From: Bin87 sp963666415
GTDB lineage: Bacteria > Chloroflexota > Dehalococcoidia > Lucifugimonadales > UBA3495
Length of the DNA stretch: 64,000 bases
Direction of reading: 5' to 3'
Assembly (NCBI GenBank): GCA_963666415.2
Contig: CAXXPD010000003.1
Coordinates: 2,728,001-2,792,000, forward strand
Under the pieces are notes generated by a model. It did not search any database, was not told the origin of the DNA, and saw only the letters and a list, made by a program, of their open reading frames with translations. Below are positions 35,142 to 44,941 of the stretch, in pieces. The translations under genes were made by a program, and so were the position numbers. Every line of letters starts with the position of its first letter. Within the stretch, counting starts at the first letter, position 1.

Positions 35142-36854
35142 CCCCAATCCACCGAAAAGATGAGTGTCGCGGTGTGCTGAAGGGGTAAGAAAGTGCTCCT
35201 GTGCATCTGGGATAATGGCTTTTGAAACAGGAAACCGTCCCCAGGCCAGGAGCACCCAAAAGATGCTAGCAGATGACCACCCCGACCGCATCCAAATCGC
35301 CTTTGACGACCACCGCCTGGTGGCCAATGCTGGGCTGATCCTGCCAGCCACGCTGGGCCGGCATCTGGGCCGGCCCGAACTGGTTGACCGGCACCTGGAC
35401 CTGGGTCGCGCCCCAGGCCGAGCCAACACCGGCGACAAGGTGATGACGCTGGTGGCTTCTGCTCTGGCCGGAGGAGACTGCATTGACGACGCCGACGTGC
35501 TGCGCACCGGCGGGACGGCTAGCGCCATCGGCTGCGTAGTCAAGGCGCCATCCACCCTGGGGACCTTCCTGCGCAGTTTCCGGTGGGGCCACGTCCGCCA
35601 ACTGGATCGGGTCAGCCGGGAGCTGCTGGCCCGGGCCTGGGCGGCTGGGGCCGGACCCGGCGACGGGCCGTTGACCATCGACCTGGACTCCACCATCTGC
35701 GAGACATACGGTCTGGCCAAGGAGGGGGCGCGCGACCACGGCTACACCGGCCAGCGAGGCTATCACCCGCTGCTGGCCATTGCCGCCGGCACCGGCGACG
35801 TGCTGATGGCTCGGCTCCGCAAGGGCCGTGCCAACACCGTTCGGGGCGCCGCTCACTTTCTACGCGAGACGGTGGGGCGGGTACGCTACGGCGGGGCCAG
35901 AGGACAACTCACGGTGCGGGCTGACAGCGGCTTCTACACCCACGCCATCGTCGCCGTCTGCCGCAAGATGGATGTGCGCTACTCCATCACCGTCCGCCAG
36001 CAAGCCCGCCTGCGGAATATCATCGAGGCCATACCCGAGACTGACTGGACGCCGATTCCCTACTGGATGGACGGCGCCGCCGACGTGGCGGAGACCACCT
36101 ACGTCCCCTTCCAGGATGAGCCCGACGCCGCACCGGTGCGGCTCATCGTCCGGCGGGTGCAGCCCACGCCCGGCTCCCAACTTGCCCTGTTTACCAACTA
36201 CAGCTATCACGCCTTCATCACCGACCGGGAGGGGGACACCCTGGAACTGGAGGCCGACCATCGGCGCCACGCCGAGATCGAGAACGCCATCCGAGACCTC
36301 AAGTACGGCGTCGGGCTCAACCATCTCCCCTCAGGCCGCTTCGCCGCCAACGGCGCCTGGCTGGCGGTGCAGGTGATGGCCCACAACCTGGCCCGCTGGA
36401 CCGCGCGCATCGGTCTGGGTGAGCAACTGGTAACCACCAAGACCCTCCGACGACGCTTCTTCTCCCTCGCCGGACGGCTCACCCGCTCGGCGCGCCGCCT
36501 CACTTTGCATCTGCCCCAGCGCTGGCCCTGGAAAAACCAGTTCAGTCGCGCCTTGGCTCGATTGCGAGCAATTCCACTCCCAGCCTGACGGCGGCCGTCT
36601 GCCACTGACCCGCCATCCGGCCATCTGACCGTTCCCGCCAACTCGCGCCAACCCAGCCCGCGAAGGGCACTCCTTGCCCACCGCATCTCGAATTACGCCC
36701 GCCATGGCCACTGCGGGCCGCCATCATCGTGTCTGGGTGCCTACTTCACGCCGCCCTCATCCCCATCTATTGGAACTTGGCCTGGCCTGTTCGCCCTCCC
36801 TTGCCCATCAACCCTAGTGTCAACTCCAGCGTACATCGCTTCGGTGGATTCGGG
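35142..36854 (+). mobile_element. IS1380-family element 2, complete
   Basis: The terminal repeats are CCCCAATCCACCGAA (35142) and CCCGAATCCACCGAA inward from 36854. The 5-bp target duplication CCAAA lies at 35137-35141 and 36855-36859. It is 1713 bp and sits inside IS5-3. The 5' leader (35142-35262) also exists as a third, solo remnant at 44363-44480. Confidence 0.94.
35263..36588 (+). CDS. IS1380-family transposase (copy 2)
   Basis: The 441-residue frame is intact, with start MLADDHPDRIQIAFDDHRLV preceded by AGGAG. DDE residues are in LTIDLDSTICETYGLA, LTVRADSGFYTHAIV and HAEIENAIRDLKYGVGL. With target duplication and full ends this is the best candidate for an active IS1380 in the window. 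The region 36589-36854 after the stop is non-coding and ends in the right terminal repeat. Confidence 0.94.
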   Translation: MLADDHPDRIQIAFDDHRLVANAGLILPATLGRHLGRPELVDRHLDLGRAPGRANTGDKVMTLVASALAGGDCIDDADVLRTGGTASAIGCVVKAPSTLGTFLRSFRWGHVRQLDRVSRELLARAWAAGAGPGDGPLTIDLDSTICETYGLAKEGARDHGYTGQRGYHPLLAIAAGTGDVLMARLRKGRANTVRGAAHFLRETVGRVRYGGARGQLTVRADSGFYTHAIVAVCRKMDVRYSITVRQQARLRNIIEAIPETDWTPIPYWMDGAADVAETTYVPFQDEPDAAPVRLIVRRVQPTPGSQLALFTNYSYHAFITDREGDTLELEADHRRHAEIENAIRDLKYGVGLNHLPSGRFAANGAWLAVQVMAHNLARWTARIGLGEQLVTTKTLRRRFFSLAGRLTRSARRLTLHLPQRWPWKNQFSRALARLRAIPLPA

Positions 36855-36859
36855 CCAAA

Positions 36860-37008
36860 GGATGGGTGTTCACTCGCTGGGGAAGCAAAGGGGCGAACAC
36901 CTCCCATAACTCGTCGGAGATCTGAAAGGAACTGGTGGTGGGGTTGGCTGGGGTGGACGGGCCACCACGTTTCCCTCGGGGAGGCTTGGGCTCTTTCGAT
37001 TTCGTCAT
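36860..37008 (-). pseudogene. IS5-3 transposase, 5' part
   Basis: The N-terminus MTKSKEPKPPRGKRGGPSTP, then FQISDELWEVFAPLLPQRVN, ends at THPL where IS1380-2 begins. It is the usual DUF4096-like start of IS5 transposases. The short proline- and lysine-rich leader is common in this subgroup. The upstream region to 37084 is the terminal repeat and a short leader. Confidence 0.85.
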
Positions 37009-37084
37009 TCCCCAAGTTTAGATTCAACCCTGGCTTTTCCCCTCTTACTACTCCTGCAAGTTTCCCCTGTTTTTAGGATAGGTT

Positions 37085-37219
37085 CTTAGTCAATCCGACT
37101 CTCACTCCTGATATCACAGCGCGATAATAGAGGATCTGGCAAACTAAACTACCGCAGCCCGGTATTCTTGCGCCGCTCGTGTCCCGCGTCAAGCATTCTT
37201 GCCGGTTTGGCGTCAACTA
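37085..37219. other. short stretch between IS5-3 and IS630-X1
   Basis: This 130-base piece is probably the original DNA just left of the IS1182-1 transposase, because IS630-X1/Y1/X2 are inserted between it (...GCGTCAACTA) and the truncated IS1182 gene (GTTGGACCTG...). I cannot read a clear IS1182 N-terminus in it; a TAG falls in the frame at the junction. Two TTGACGC motifs on the reverse strand could be part of an IS end. Confidence 0.4.
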
Positions 37220-38465
37220 GTACTCAATCAATGTTGGAATTGAAGGGATAGAGGCGATGCAATTTGGTTCTGGCGTCCTGGGTGTTGAACCGCCAGTTGA
37301 TGGTGGCCTTGGAGGCGTTGCGCTGGACCTCATAGGCGTTGATGGCTCGCTGCAGGGCAGTCTCGTCGGGATTACGCCCCTGGAGACAGGCCCGGGTCAA
37401 CACGCTGAACTCGATCTCCGCCATCCCTTCGGCAAGCTCAGGACAGGATTGAGCCAACTGGCGTGCTTGGGCGTGTGGTGAAATTCCAGCCGCCTGACGA
37501 TGCGCCGAGCTTCGGCGGCGGGGAAGGTCTCGTAGAGGGAGGCCATACGATGGGTATTCAGATTGTCCAGCACCACTCGGACCACCGGAGCATCTGGGTA
37601 GGCCTCATCCACCAGCCACCGCATCTGGTGGGCAAAGTCTTCCATGGTGCGTCGCTCGGTGATCGCCACGTGTCGCCAGCCGGCCAGGGGTTCGCAGGTC
37701 AGGAAGATGTTGCGCGTACCGGCGCGGCGATACTCGTAATCCTGACGCCGCGGTTGTCCCGGCTGCACCGGAATGGGCGGCCTGGTGTCGGCCAGCAACT
37801 GAGTGGAGGTCTCATCAAAGCAGACCACCGGCCGGTCTGGGTCGTAGGGCTCAGCGTACAAGTCCAGCACGTCCTCCATCGCCGCCACGAATTCACCCCC
37901 TACCTTGGGGATACACCACTGCTGCTTCCGCCACGGCTGGAGGACGTTTTTTTGAGCCTCAACCGCACCGTCTCATGGGACAGGGACTCCACCAACCCCA
38001 ACTCCACCACTCGGTCGGCCAAAAGATGCAGGGTCCAGTAGGCGTGGCCATCGGGCGCTGGGCTGCACGCCAGGGCGATCAGGTGGGCCTCCCCCTTGTC
38101 ATCAAGCTTCCGGTATCGGTTGGCCTGGACCCGGTCCTGCAACACGCCATCTAAACCTTTCTCAGCGTACCGCCGTTTGGCGCGGTACACCGTACCCTTG
38201 GAGATGTCCAAAGCGGCCGCCACCTGTGGTGCGTTCCATCCCTCATCTACTTTCAGCAGGGTGCGCGCTCGGGCGATGATACGCGCCGAACTTTTGCCGC
38301 TGCGAATCAGCTGGCTCAGTCGCTCGCGTTCGTCCGGCGTCAACTGTACCGCGTATTGCTCCAGGGCCATGATTACTACACCTCCACACCACTCTATTTT
38401 GCAGTCAGCGTAGCACTTGGAAGCCTTTCACTAAAACTACCTACAATGCTGATTTGAACCAGTAC
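37220..38465 (-). mobile_element. IS630-family element X, copy 1
   Basis: The ends start GTACT: GTACTCAATCAATGTTGGAA at 37220 and GTACTGGTTCAAATCAGCAT inward from 38465. TA dinucleotides, the IS630 target, lie at 37218-37219 and 38466-38467. The length is 1246 bp, identical to copies X2 and X3. On its left the TA is part of CTAG. On its right the same TA is the left target of IS630-Y1. Confidence 0.93.
37224..38370 (-). pseudogene. IS630-X1 transposase, -1 slip site and 23-bp insertion
   Basis: ORF A (MALEQYAVQLTPDERERLSQ) holds the helix-turn-helix domain, QVAAALDISKGTVYRAKRRY. An A7 run with phase A-AAA-AAC (about 37945-37951) allows a -1 slip from RLKK into NVLQPWRKQQWCIPKVGGEF, the family's normal continuation. 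ORF B has VVCFDETSTQLLAD (Asp) and VRVVLDNLNTHRM (Asp). Directly after SWLN a 23-bp insertion with the core CCTGAGCTTGCCGAAGGG shifts the frame. The part with the catalytic Glu, MAEIEFSVLTRACLQGRNPD, is therefore cut off. Copies X2 and X3 have the same lesion. Confidence 0.88.
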
Positions 38466-38467
38466 TA

Positions 38468-39715
38468 AACCAAAGCCAAGGTGAAATGCGCAGACGCATG
38501 GGGTAAATTTATGAAGGAACCGAGGTAGCTGGTCTCAGAAATTGCGAGGGGTTGGTGATGGGCGTGAGGGAGATAGATCGGTCTCTGGAACAATGGCAGA
38601 TGGGAGTCAAGGACTTGCGGCGGCGGATGATTCTGGCTCCCACGCCCCGGGAGCGGGAGCGGTGGTACGCCATCCTGCTGCTGGCTCAGGGCTTGACGGC
38701 AGCGGCGACGGCGGAGGCGCTGGAGCGGGACCCCCACACTATCGGGCGTTGGGCGTCGGCCTTCGGTGAGGGAGGGCCTGCGGCCCTGATATTCGAGCAG
38801 ACCGGTGGTTCCCCCCCGCCCTTGACCAGACGCAGCAGGAGGAGTTGAAAGGGGCGGTGGAACAACCGCCCGCTGCGGCGGGCATCCAACTGGCCAACTG
38901 GTATTGGAGGGTGGTGCGGCAGTTTGTCTCAGAACGGTTTGGCATCAGCCTGTGCCGCAGCAGTTGCCTGAACTGGCTTTACCGGCTGGGGTTTGCCTGC
39001 AAGCGCCCCAAGAAGCGTCTGCTCAAGGCGAATGAGTCCAAGCGGGAGGCCTTCGTGGCGGAGTACGCCGCCCGGTGGGAGGAGGCCCAACGGACTGAAG
39101 CCAGCATATTCTTTGCTGATGAGGCCCACTTCCGGGCGGACGCGGAATTGCGGGGCAAGTGGGTGCTGAAGGGTAAGCCTGCGTTGGTGGACTCCAATAG
39201 CCCGCGGTATGGGGAGAAGGCCAGCTACTATTCAGCGGTGTGCCTGGAGACGGGCGAGGTGGAATGGATGGAACTGGAGGGCAACAGCAACAGCGGGACC
39301 TCGGTTGCCTTCCTGACGCAACTGCCTGACGCAACTGAAGGAAAAGCATCCAGGGCCGCTGCGGGTCATCTGGGACAATGCGCCGGCCCACCGTGGGGAA
39401 GCGGTGCGGGAGTACCTCAGGACGCCTGAGCTGGAGCTGAGGCTGGTGAACCTGCCGGGCTACAGCCCGGACTTCAACGCCGATGAGGCTATCTGGGGCT
39501 GGGCGAGAGAGGAGGCCACTGGCAATCTGTGCCTGGGGAGCAGGGCGGCGGTGCAGGAGAGGGTCGGCAAATTCCTGGCCGGGCTGTCCAGCCGGAAAGA
39601 CGAGGTGAGACGGCGCTGCCGGACGGTCCTGCAATCAAGGGCCGAAACACTCCCGCGAGACTCCCGCCCCGATTCCCAGCACCCGGTAAATGCACATCCC
39701 ACCTTGGCTTTGGTT
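38468..39715 (+). mobile_element. IS630-family element Y, copy 1
   Basis: The ends are AACCAAAGCCAAGGTG at 38468 and its near-perfect inverse ending at 39715, bounded by TA at 38466-38467 and 39716-39717. The length is 1248 bp. It lies between two inverted copies of IS630-X and shares one TA with each. Copy 2 at 53166-54413 is almost identical but inverted. Confidence 0.93.
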
Positions 39716-39718
39716 TAG
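38558..39718 (+). pseudogene. IS630-Y1 transposase, C7 slip site and 13-bp duplication
   Basis: ORF A (MGVREIDRSLEQWQ...) ends in EGGPAALIFEQTGGS. A C7 run near 38812-38818 requires a -1 shift to reach LDQTQQEELKGAVEQPPAAA. The core follows: ASIFFADEAHFRADAELRGK (Asp). At 39314-39339 the 13-mer CCTGACGCAACTG is tandemly duplicated, which breaks the frame before KEKHPGPLRVIWDNAPAHRG (second Asp). The Glu region is SPDFNADEAIWGWAREEATG. The stop codon TAG uses the target TA. The same duplication is present in Y2. Confidence 0.88.
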
Positions 39719-40963
39719 TACTGGTTCAAATCAGCATTGTAGGTAGTTTTAGTGAAAGGCTTCCAAGTGCTACGCTGACTGCAAAATAGAGTGGTGTGGA
39801 GGTGTAGTAATCATGGCCCTGGAGCAATACGCGGTACAGTTGACGCCGGACGAACGCGAGCGACTGAGCCAGCTGATTCGCAGCGGCAAAAGTTCGGCGC
39901 GTATCATCGCCCGAGCGCGCACCCTGCTGAAAGTAGATGAGGGATGGAACGCACCACAGGTGGCGGCCGCTTTGGACATCTCCAAGGGTACGGTGTACCG
40001 CGCCAAACGGCGGTACGCTGAGAAAGGTTTAGATGGCGTGTTGCAGGACCGGGTCCAGGCCAACCGATACCGGAAGCTTGATGACAAGGGGGAGGCCCAC
40101 CTGATCGCCCTGGCGTGCAGCCCAGCGCCCGATGGCCACGCCTACTGGACCCTGCATCTTTTGGCCGACCGAGTGGTGGAGTTGGGGTTGGTGGAGTCCC
40201 TGTCCCATGAGACGGTGCGGTTGAGGCTCAAAAAAACGTCCTCCAGCCGTGGCGGAAGCAGCAGTGGTGTATCCCCAAGGTAGGGGGTGAATTCGTGGCG
40301 GCGATGGAGGACGTGCTGGACTTGTACGCTGAGCCCTACGACCCAGACCGGCCGGTGGTCTGCTTTGATGAGACCTCCACTCAGTTGCTGGCCGACACCA
40401 GGCCGCCCATTCCGGTGCAGCCGGGACAACCGCGGCGTCAGGATTACGAGTATCGCCGCGCCGGTACGCGCAACATCTTCCTGACCTGCGAACCCCTGGC
40501 CGGCTGGCGACACGTGGCGATCACCGAGCGACGCACCATGGAAGACTTTGCCCACCAGATGCGGTGGCTGGTGGATGAGGCCTACCCAGATGCTCCGGTG
40601 GTCCGAGTGGTGCTGGACAATCTGAATACCCATCGTATGGCCTCCCTCTACGAGACCTTCCCCGCCGCCGAAGCTCGGCGCATCGTCAGGCGGCTGGAAT
40701 TTCACCACACGCCCAAGCACGCCAGTTGGCTCAATCCTGTCCTGAGCTTGCCGAAGGGATGGCGGAGATCGAGTTCAGCGTGTTGACCCGGGCCTGTCTC
40801 CAGGGGCGTAATCCCGACGAGACTGCCCTGCAGCGAGCCATCAACGCCTATGAGGTCCAGCGCAACGCCTCCAAGGCCACCATCAACTGGCGGTTCAACA
40901 CCCAGGACGCCAGAACCAAATTGCATCGCCTCTATCCCTTCAATTCCAACATTGATTGAGTAC
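39718..40963 (+). mobile_element. IS630-family element X, copy 2
   Basis: It is 1246 bp with GTACT ends and is bounded by TA at 39716-39717 and 40964-40965. It is the inverse orientation of X1 and essentially the same sequence. X1-Y1-X2 together interrupt the 5' part of an IS1182 transposase at a CTAG (CAAC-TA-GTTGG when joined). Confidence 0.93.
39813..40959 (+). pseudogene. IS630-X2 transposase, same lesion as X1
   Basis: The reading matches X1: ORF A from ATG 39813 with the helix-turn-helix SGKSSARIIARARTLLKV, and the A7 slip site at about 40232-40238. The DDE core has two Asp (CFDETSTQL, VVLDNLNTH). The 23-bp insertion lies at about 40735-40757, directly before MAEIEFSVL. I see no base difference from X1 in the coding part. 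The last residues, PFNSNID, lie one base before the terminal GTAC. Confidence 0.88.
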
Positions 40964-40966
40964 TAG

Positions 40967-42166
40967 TTGGACCTGTCTGACATCACCGGGCGTTACGAGG
41001 GGGAACGGCGTGGCGGGCCGCCCTATCATCCGCGGATGATGGTGAAGGTGTTGCTCTACGGCTACTGCGTCGGGGTGTCGTCCTCAAGGAGGATTGCCCA
41101 GAGGCTTCACGAGGACATCGCCTTCAGAGTGCTGGCGGCGAACAACACACCGGACTTCCGCACCATCAGCGACTTTCGCACGGATAATCTGGATGCGCTG
41201 TCGGGTCTGTTCCTGCAGGTACTGGCGTTGTGCCAGCAGGCGGGGCTGGTGAAGCTGGGGCACGTGGCGCTGGACGGCACGAAGGTCAAGGCCAACGCAT
41301 CGAAGCATAAGGCGATGAGTTACCAACAGATGAAGGAGAAGGAAGCGCAGTTGGCGGCGGAGGTGACGGAGTTGTTGCGACGAGCTCAGGCAGCGGATGA
41401 TGATGAGGACCGGCGGTACGGCAAGGACCGGCGTGGGGATGAGTTGCCGGAGGAGTTGGCCTTTCGAGAGGGTCGGTTGGAGAAGATACGGGAGGCCATG
41501 GCGGCGCTGGAAGCCGAGGCGCAGGCGGCGGCCGAACGGGCCGAGGCCGAAGGTCGTAAGCACCCGGGAGTGCCCGACGACAAGGCCCAGCGTAACTTCA
41601 CCGATGCCGAGTCGCGCATTATGCCTGGGCCCGGCGGGAAGGACTTCCTGCCGGCGTACAACTGCCAGGCGATGGTGGACAGCGCTCACCAGGTGATCGT
41701 GGCGGCGCGGGCCACCAACCAGACCACGGACAAGCAACAGGCTACGGGCATGATGCAGGAGACCATCGACAACGTCGGTGCAGTCCCCAGGGAAGTATCC
41801 GCCGATGCTGGCTATTACTCGGCAAAGGCAGTCGACGAGCTTTCTGCTCTGGGCGTGGACCCGTTCGTCGCGCCGGAGCAGACCCGCCACGGCAGAGTGG
41901 TTCCGCCGGCGGCCCGAGGTCGCATACCCCGTCAGCTGTCCCCCAGGGACCGGATGCGGCGCAAGCTGCAGACCAGGCGGGGTCGCCAACGCTACGCGTT
42001 GCGCATGGAGACGGTGGAGTCGCTCTTCGGCCAGATCAAGCAGGGACGGGGTTTCCGGCAGTTCCTGATGCGGGGCTTGGAAAAAGTCAACGGCGAGTGG
42101 TCCCTGATCTGCACCGGGCACAACCTGCTCAAGCTGTTCCGCTGCGGCCGACTGGCACCCGGATGA
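40967..42166 (+). pseudogene. IS1182-family transposase 1, 5'-truncated
   Basis: 399 residues remain. They start LDLSDITGRYEGERRGGPPY right at the IS630-X2 junction; the first 30 or so residues of the family are missing. Motifs: LGHVALDGTKVKANASKHKA (Asp), a coiled coil of about 100 residues (EKEAQLAAEVTELLRRAQAA), then EVSADAGYYSAKAVDELSAL (Asp) and MRMETVESLFGQIKQGRGFR-like ALRMETVESLFGQIKQGRGF (Glu). The frame is otherwise open to a normal stop. It differs clearly from IS1182-2. Confidence 0.88.
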
Positions 42167-42357
42167 CCATGGGCCACCCGGATAACCGAGCGCGTGGGAT
42201 GTCCACCCCGCCAGCTGGGAGCGACGTCCCATGCAAAGAGCCTCCCAAAGTGAGCATCGTCAACCACCATGAATAATTGACGCCGATCACGGCTTGCCCG
42301 GGGAGACTGGTTAGCCAATACTCGGACTCGCTCCTAGCGGAGGAGGGAGCGTCGGCT

Positions 42358-42756
42358 GTGGACACTGTTCCGGAGCCGGGGACAACGGCAACTTCTGCAG
42401 CGTTGGCGCCCGGCCACTGGACGGAGGAGCTGGCTGCCGACTTCACGGCAGGCCTGGACGTCGTGGCCGGACGGGTGATGTTCCAAGTGTGGCGGGCCGG
42501 TGCAGCTGGCATCCATCGGAACACACTCTGCCAGAGGACGGACCTGACGCCGGTGGAGTTGCGCACGTTGGTGATGAGGATGGGCCGCGTGCTGAGGAGG
42601 TTCCAGCGGGAGCGGGGCATGGCGTTGTCGCGGCCGGTGGCGGCCAACAGCCCGTTGCAGAGCTATTTCATGGACGCCGACTTTGCCGCGGTGGCGTCCG
42701 ATCTGTTCGGGGAGAGGATGCCGGACCAGCGGTCCAGTGGCTTGCGGCGCCCTTGA
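42358..42756 (+). CDS. hypothetical protein, 132 residues
   Basis: I do not recognise this protein. The GTG at 42358 has a GGAGG/GGGAG stretch upstream and is preferred over the TTG at 42277. The middle is predicted helical: GRVMFQVWRAGAAGIHRNTL, LTPVELRTLVMRMGRVLRRF. It could be a small DNA-binding or phage-like regulator. QRTDLTPVELRTLVMRMGR resembles the recognition part of a helix-turn-helix. It is followed after 36 bases by another small unknown gene in the same direction. Confidence 0.45.
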   Translation: MDTVPEPGTTATSAALAPGHWTEELAADFTAGLDVVAGRVMFQVWRAGAAGIHRNTLCQRTDLTPVELRTLVMRMGRVLRRFQRERGMALSRPVAANSPLQSYFMDADFAAVASDLFGERMPDQRSSGLRRP

Positions 42757-42792
42757 CGACTGCGTGTCATACGGCGCCTGGAAGAACCAACC

Positions 42793-43065
42793 GTGCATCG
42801 GTGGTTGAACACGCTGCTGCTGATTGTCGGCTGGTGGGTCGGGTTGGCCTGCGGGTTGGACAACACCGACGACCGTATGTTGCGTCGCTACGCGGTATGC
42901 CTGACGGACGCCAACACCGCTCTGTATCGCATGACCACGTCCAGCGCCAGCGGCACCGTAACGCTGAGCGCCGAGGCGATGGAGAAGCGGTTGCGTAGTC
43001 AGCTGGAGAGAGGGGAGTTCACCATGGGGAAGATCAGGGCCGACTACGCCCGCTACTGTAAATAG
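42793..43065 (+). CDS. hypothetical membrane-anchored or exported protein, 90 residues
   Basis: A GTG start gives MHRWLNTLLLIVGWWVGLAC, a hydrophobic N-terminal segment of 15 residues after one Arg, like a signal peptide or anchor, with a Cys that might be a lipoprotein site although the box GLAC is not ideal. The rest is soluble and ends with KIRADYARYCK. I know no family. It is co-directional with the previous small gene, so the two may form a unit. Confidence 0.4.
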   Translation: MHRWLNTLLLIVGWWVGLACGLDNTDDRMLRRYAVCLTDANTALYRMTTSSASGTVTLSAEAMEKRLRSQLERGEFTMGKIRADYARYCK

Positions 43066-43549
43066 GAGCCGGCGGGAGTTGCGGGAAGAGCGCGGGCGAA
43101 AGTCGCTTGGGCGGGGGCAGTCCGGTATCAAAATGGTCGCTGCAAGGCTGAATGCCAGGTGCGCTATGGTGGCGACGGAATCCGCCGCGTAGGGCGCGGA
43201 TTGGATGGCTGGAGCGACGACCCGGGGCGAATGATGTGGCGCATCCGTAATCGAGAGGGTCCAAAACAGGCCGACGATATCCGGCGTGAGCTTGGCGGGC
43301 GGAATCTCCGCACGGAATGGTTTACGTAATGACTATTGAGCGAAGCACGGCGGGTATCAATAAAGTGGCGGACGCCGGAACGGCGCACGGACAAATCAAC
43401 TCCAACGATGTGTTGCAGCGAGTCTTTCCGACGACGGTGTCCGGCTATCTCCAATTTTGTGCTTGGATCCGCCAAGAGATCTTGTACGGCCGAAGTTCAG
43501 TAACATTTGATTTGAGGCAATGCGCCGGCAGGACCAATTGTCGTTAATC
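43066..43549. other. intergenic stretch without a recognised gene
   Basis: About 480 bases carry only short frames with no family features. The right edge touches the broken 5' end of an IS110 transposase. Confidence 0.4.
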
Positions 43550-44341
43550 AACGGGCGGCTTGGAGCTGCCCTTGGTGGCCGCCCTGGCCGCTGCGGCACT
43601 GCCGGTGGTGGTGGTCAACCCACGGCAGGTGAGGGACTTCGCCAGGGCCACCAGAACGCTGGCCAAGACCGACGCTCTGGACGCGGGGGTCCTGGCCCAT
43701 TTCGCCGACGCCGTCCGTCCTGAGGTGCGCCCCCTCAAGGGCGCCGAGACCCAGGTCCTCAACTCGCTGACTGCCCGCAGGCGCCAGGTGATGACCATGC
43801 TGGTCTCCGAGAAGAACCGGCTGGGTACCGCCATCGGCGCCGTTAGTCCCCGCATTGAAGCCCACATCGCGTGGTTGGAACAAGAGTTGAGCGACTTGGA
43901 TAAGGGGCTACGTCAGACTTTGCGCCAGAGTCCAGTGTGGCGTGAGAAGGATGACCTGCTCCGCACGGTTCCCGGCGTGGGCCCGCAGCTATCGCTGACC
44001 TTGCTGGCGCATCTGCCAGAACTGGGCACGCTGAATCGCCGGCAGATCGCCGCCCTTGTGGGCGTGGCTCCCTACAACGCGACAGCGGCACCCGGCGGGG
44101 CAAACGCGCCGTCTGGGGCGGACGCTCCCGGGTGCGGGCCGTCCTCTACATGGGAGCGTTGGTAGCCAGCCGCCACAACCCTGCTATTCGGGACTTTTAC
44201 CAGAGGCTGCTGGCAGCTGGTAAGCCGAAAAAAGTGGCGCTGGTCGCGTCCATGCGCAAACTGCTGGTTATACTCAACGCCATGCTCAAACATGGCTACC
44301 CTTGGCGCGATATGACTCAGCCAGTCGTCGCTCATGCCTGT
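43550..44341 (+). pseudogene. IS110-family transposase 2, truncated and frameshifted
   Basis: The piece begins inside the RuvC-like domain (TGGLELPLVAALAAAALPVV, NPRQVRDFARATRTLAKTDA, with DALDAGVLAHF carrying the last DEDD Asp residues). It continues through the Transposase_20 domain, VPGVGPQLSLTLLAHLPELG and LVGVAPYN. A frameshift near 44085-44130 separates RVRAVLYMGALVASRHNPAI, the normal end. The N-terminal catalytic Asp and Glu are missing. It is distinct from IS110-1. Confidence 0.88.
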
Positions 44342-44362
44342 TGACTTTCAAGACAGTTGCTA

Positions 44363-44480
44363 TTGGGTGCTCCCTGTTTCTGGTTGGTCTCCTGTTCCAC
44401 AAACCATTATCCCAGAAGCACAGGAGCACCTTATTACCCCTTCAGCACGCCGCAACACTCATCTCTTCGGTGGATTGCGG
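44363..44480. repeat. solo IS1380 left end (third relic)
   Basis: Over about 118 bases this is homologous to the leader plus left terminal repeat of IS1380-1/2 (for example ACCCCTTCAGCAC and TTCGGTGGATTG), with roughly one change in eight. No transposase follows. The terminal repeat ends at 44480, two bases before the stop codon of the LLM gene. IS110-2 lies on the other side. It is a deletion relic of an older IS1380. Confidence 0.8.
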
Positions 44481-44481
44481 C

Positions 44482-44941
44482 TTAGCGGAAGTTGGGCATC
44501 ACTTTTTCTGCGAACAGTTGCAGCGAGCTGGACACCTGGTCGTAGGACAGGCCCCCGGCGTCCAGGTAGCTGATGAAGTGGGTGACGTGGTTCTCTTCCA
44601 GTTCCTTGATGGCTGCCGTGACCTTCTCGGGGCTGCCGATGGCTGCCATGCCTTCCTTGCCCCGCTCGGCCACCAGATCCGGCTCGATAAAGGGGTCTTG
44701 GATGTAGTGCTCATAGCCACGCACCCCTGAGGCCCGCACAACGTCGGAGAGCGGGCGGCGCAGGAAGTCCCCCATGTCGGCAGCCCATTGCAGGCGCGGC
44801 ACGAGCAGTTCGATGGCTTCCTCGTCGGTGGGAGCCACATAAACGTTGCGGACGGCGGCGACCTCGATGTCATCGGGCACCGTCCCCTCTTCCAGCATCC
44901 GCCGGCGGTAGAGGTTAATCAGGTTCTGGTCAGAGTCCGGC
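44482..44941 (-). pseudogene. LLM flavin monooxygenase, C-terminal part
   Basis: This part reads from PDSDQNLINLYRRRMLEEGT to EKVMPNFR. It has VYVAPTDEEAIELLVPRLQW and AAIGSPEKVTAAIKELEE, where IGSPExV is typical of bacterial luciferase-like monooxygenases. An IS4-like element separates it from the N-terminal part. Joining at the 8-bp duplication restores FFPASPDSDQNLINL in frame. The stop lies beside the solo IS1380 end. Confidence 0.88.

Larger units (their letters stand above)
34399..37084 (-). mobile_element. IS5-family element 3, interrupted by IS1380-2
   Basis: The terminal repeat AACCTATCCTAA is found at 34399 and, inverted, ending at 37084. The left flank is CTAG shared with IS701-2; the right flank is CTTAG, one base off. 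Removing IS1380-2 and one CCAAA joins the two transposase parts in frame. Without the guest the element is about 0.97 kb. Confidence 0.88.

Noticed and set aside
36589..37076. Small gene shared between 20377-20598 and 36729-37076
   Set aside because: The similarity is the non-coding right end of the two IS1380 elements; the frame runs across the terminal repeat into unrelated DNA.
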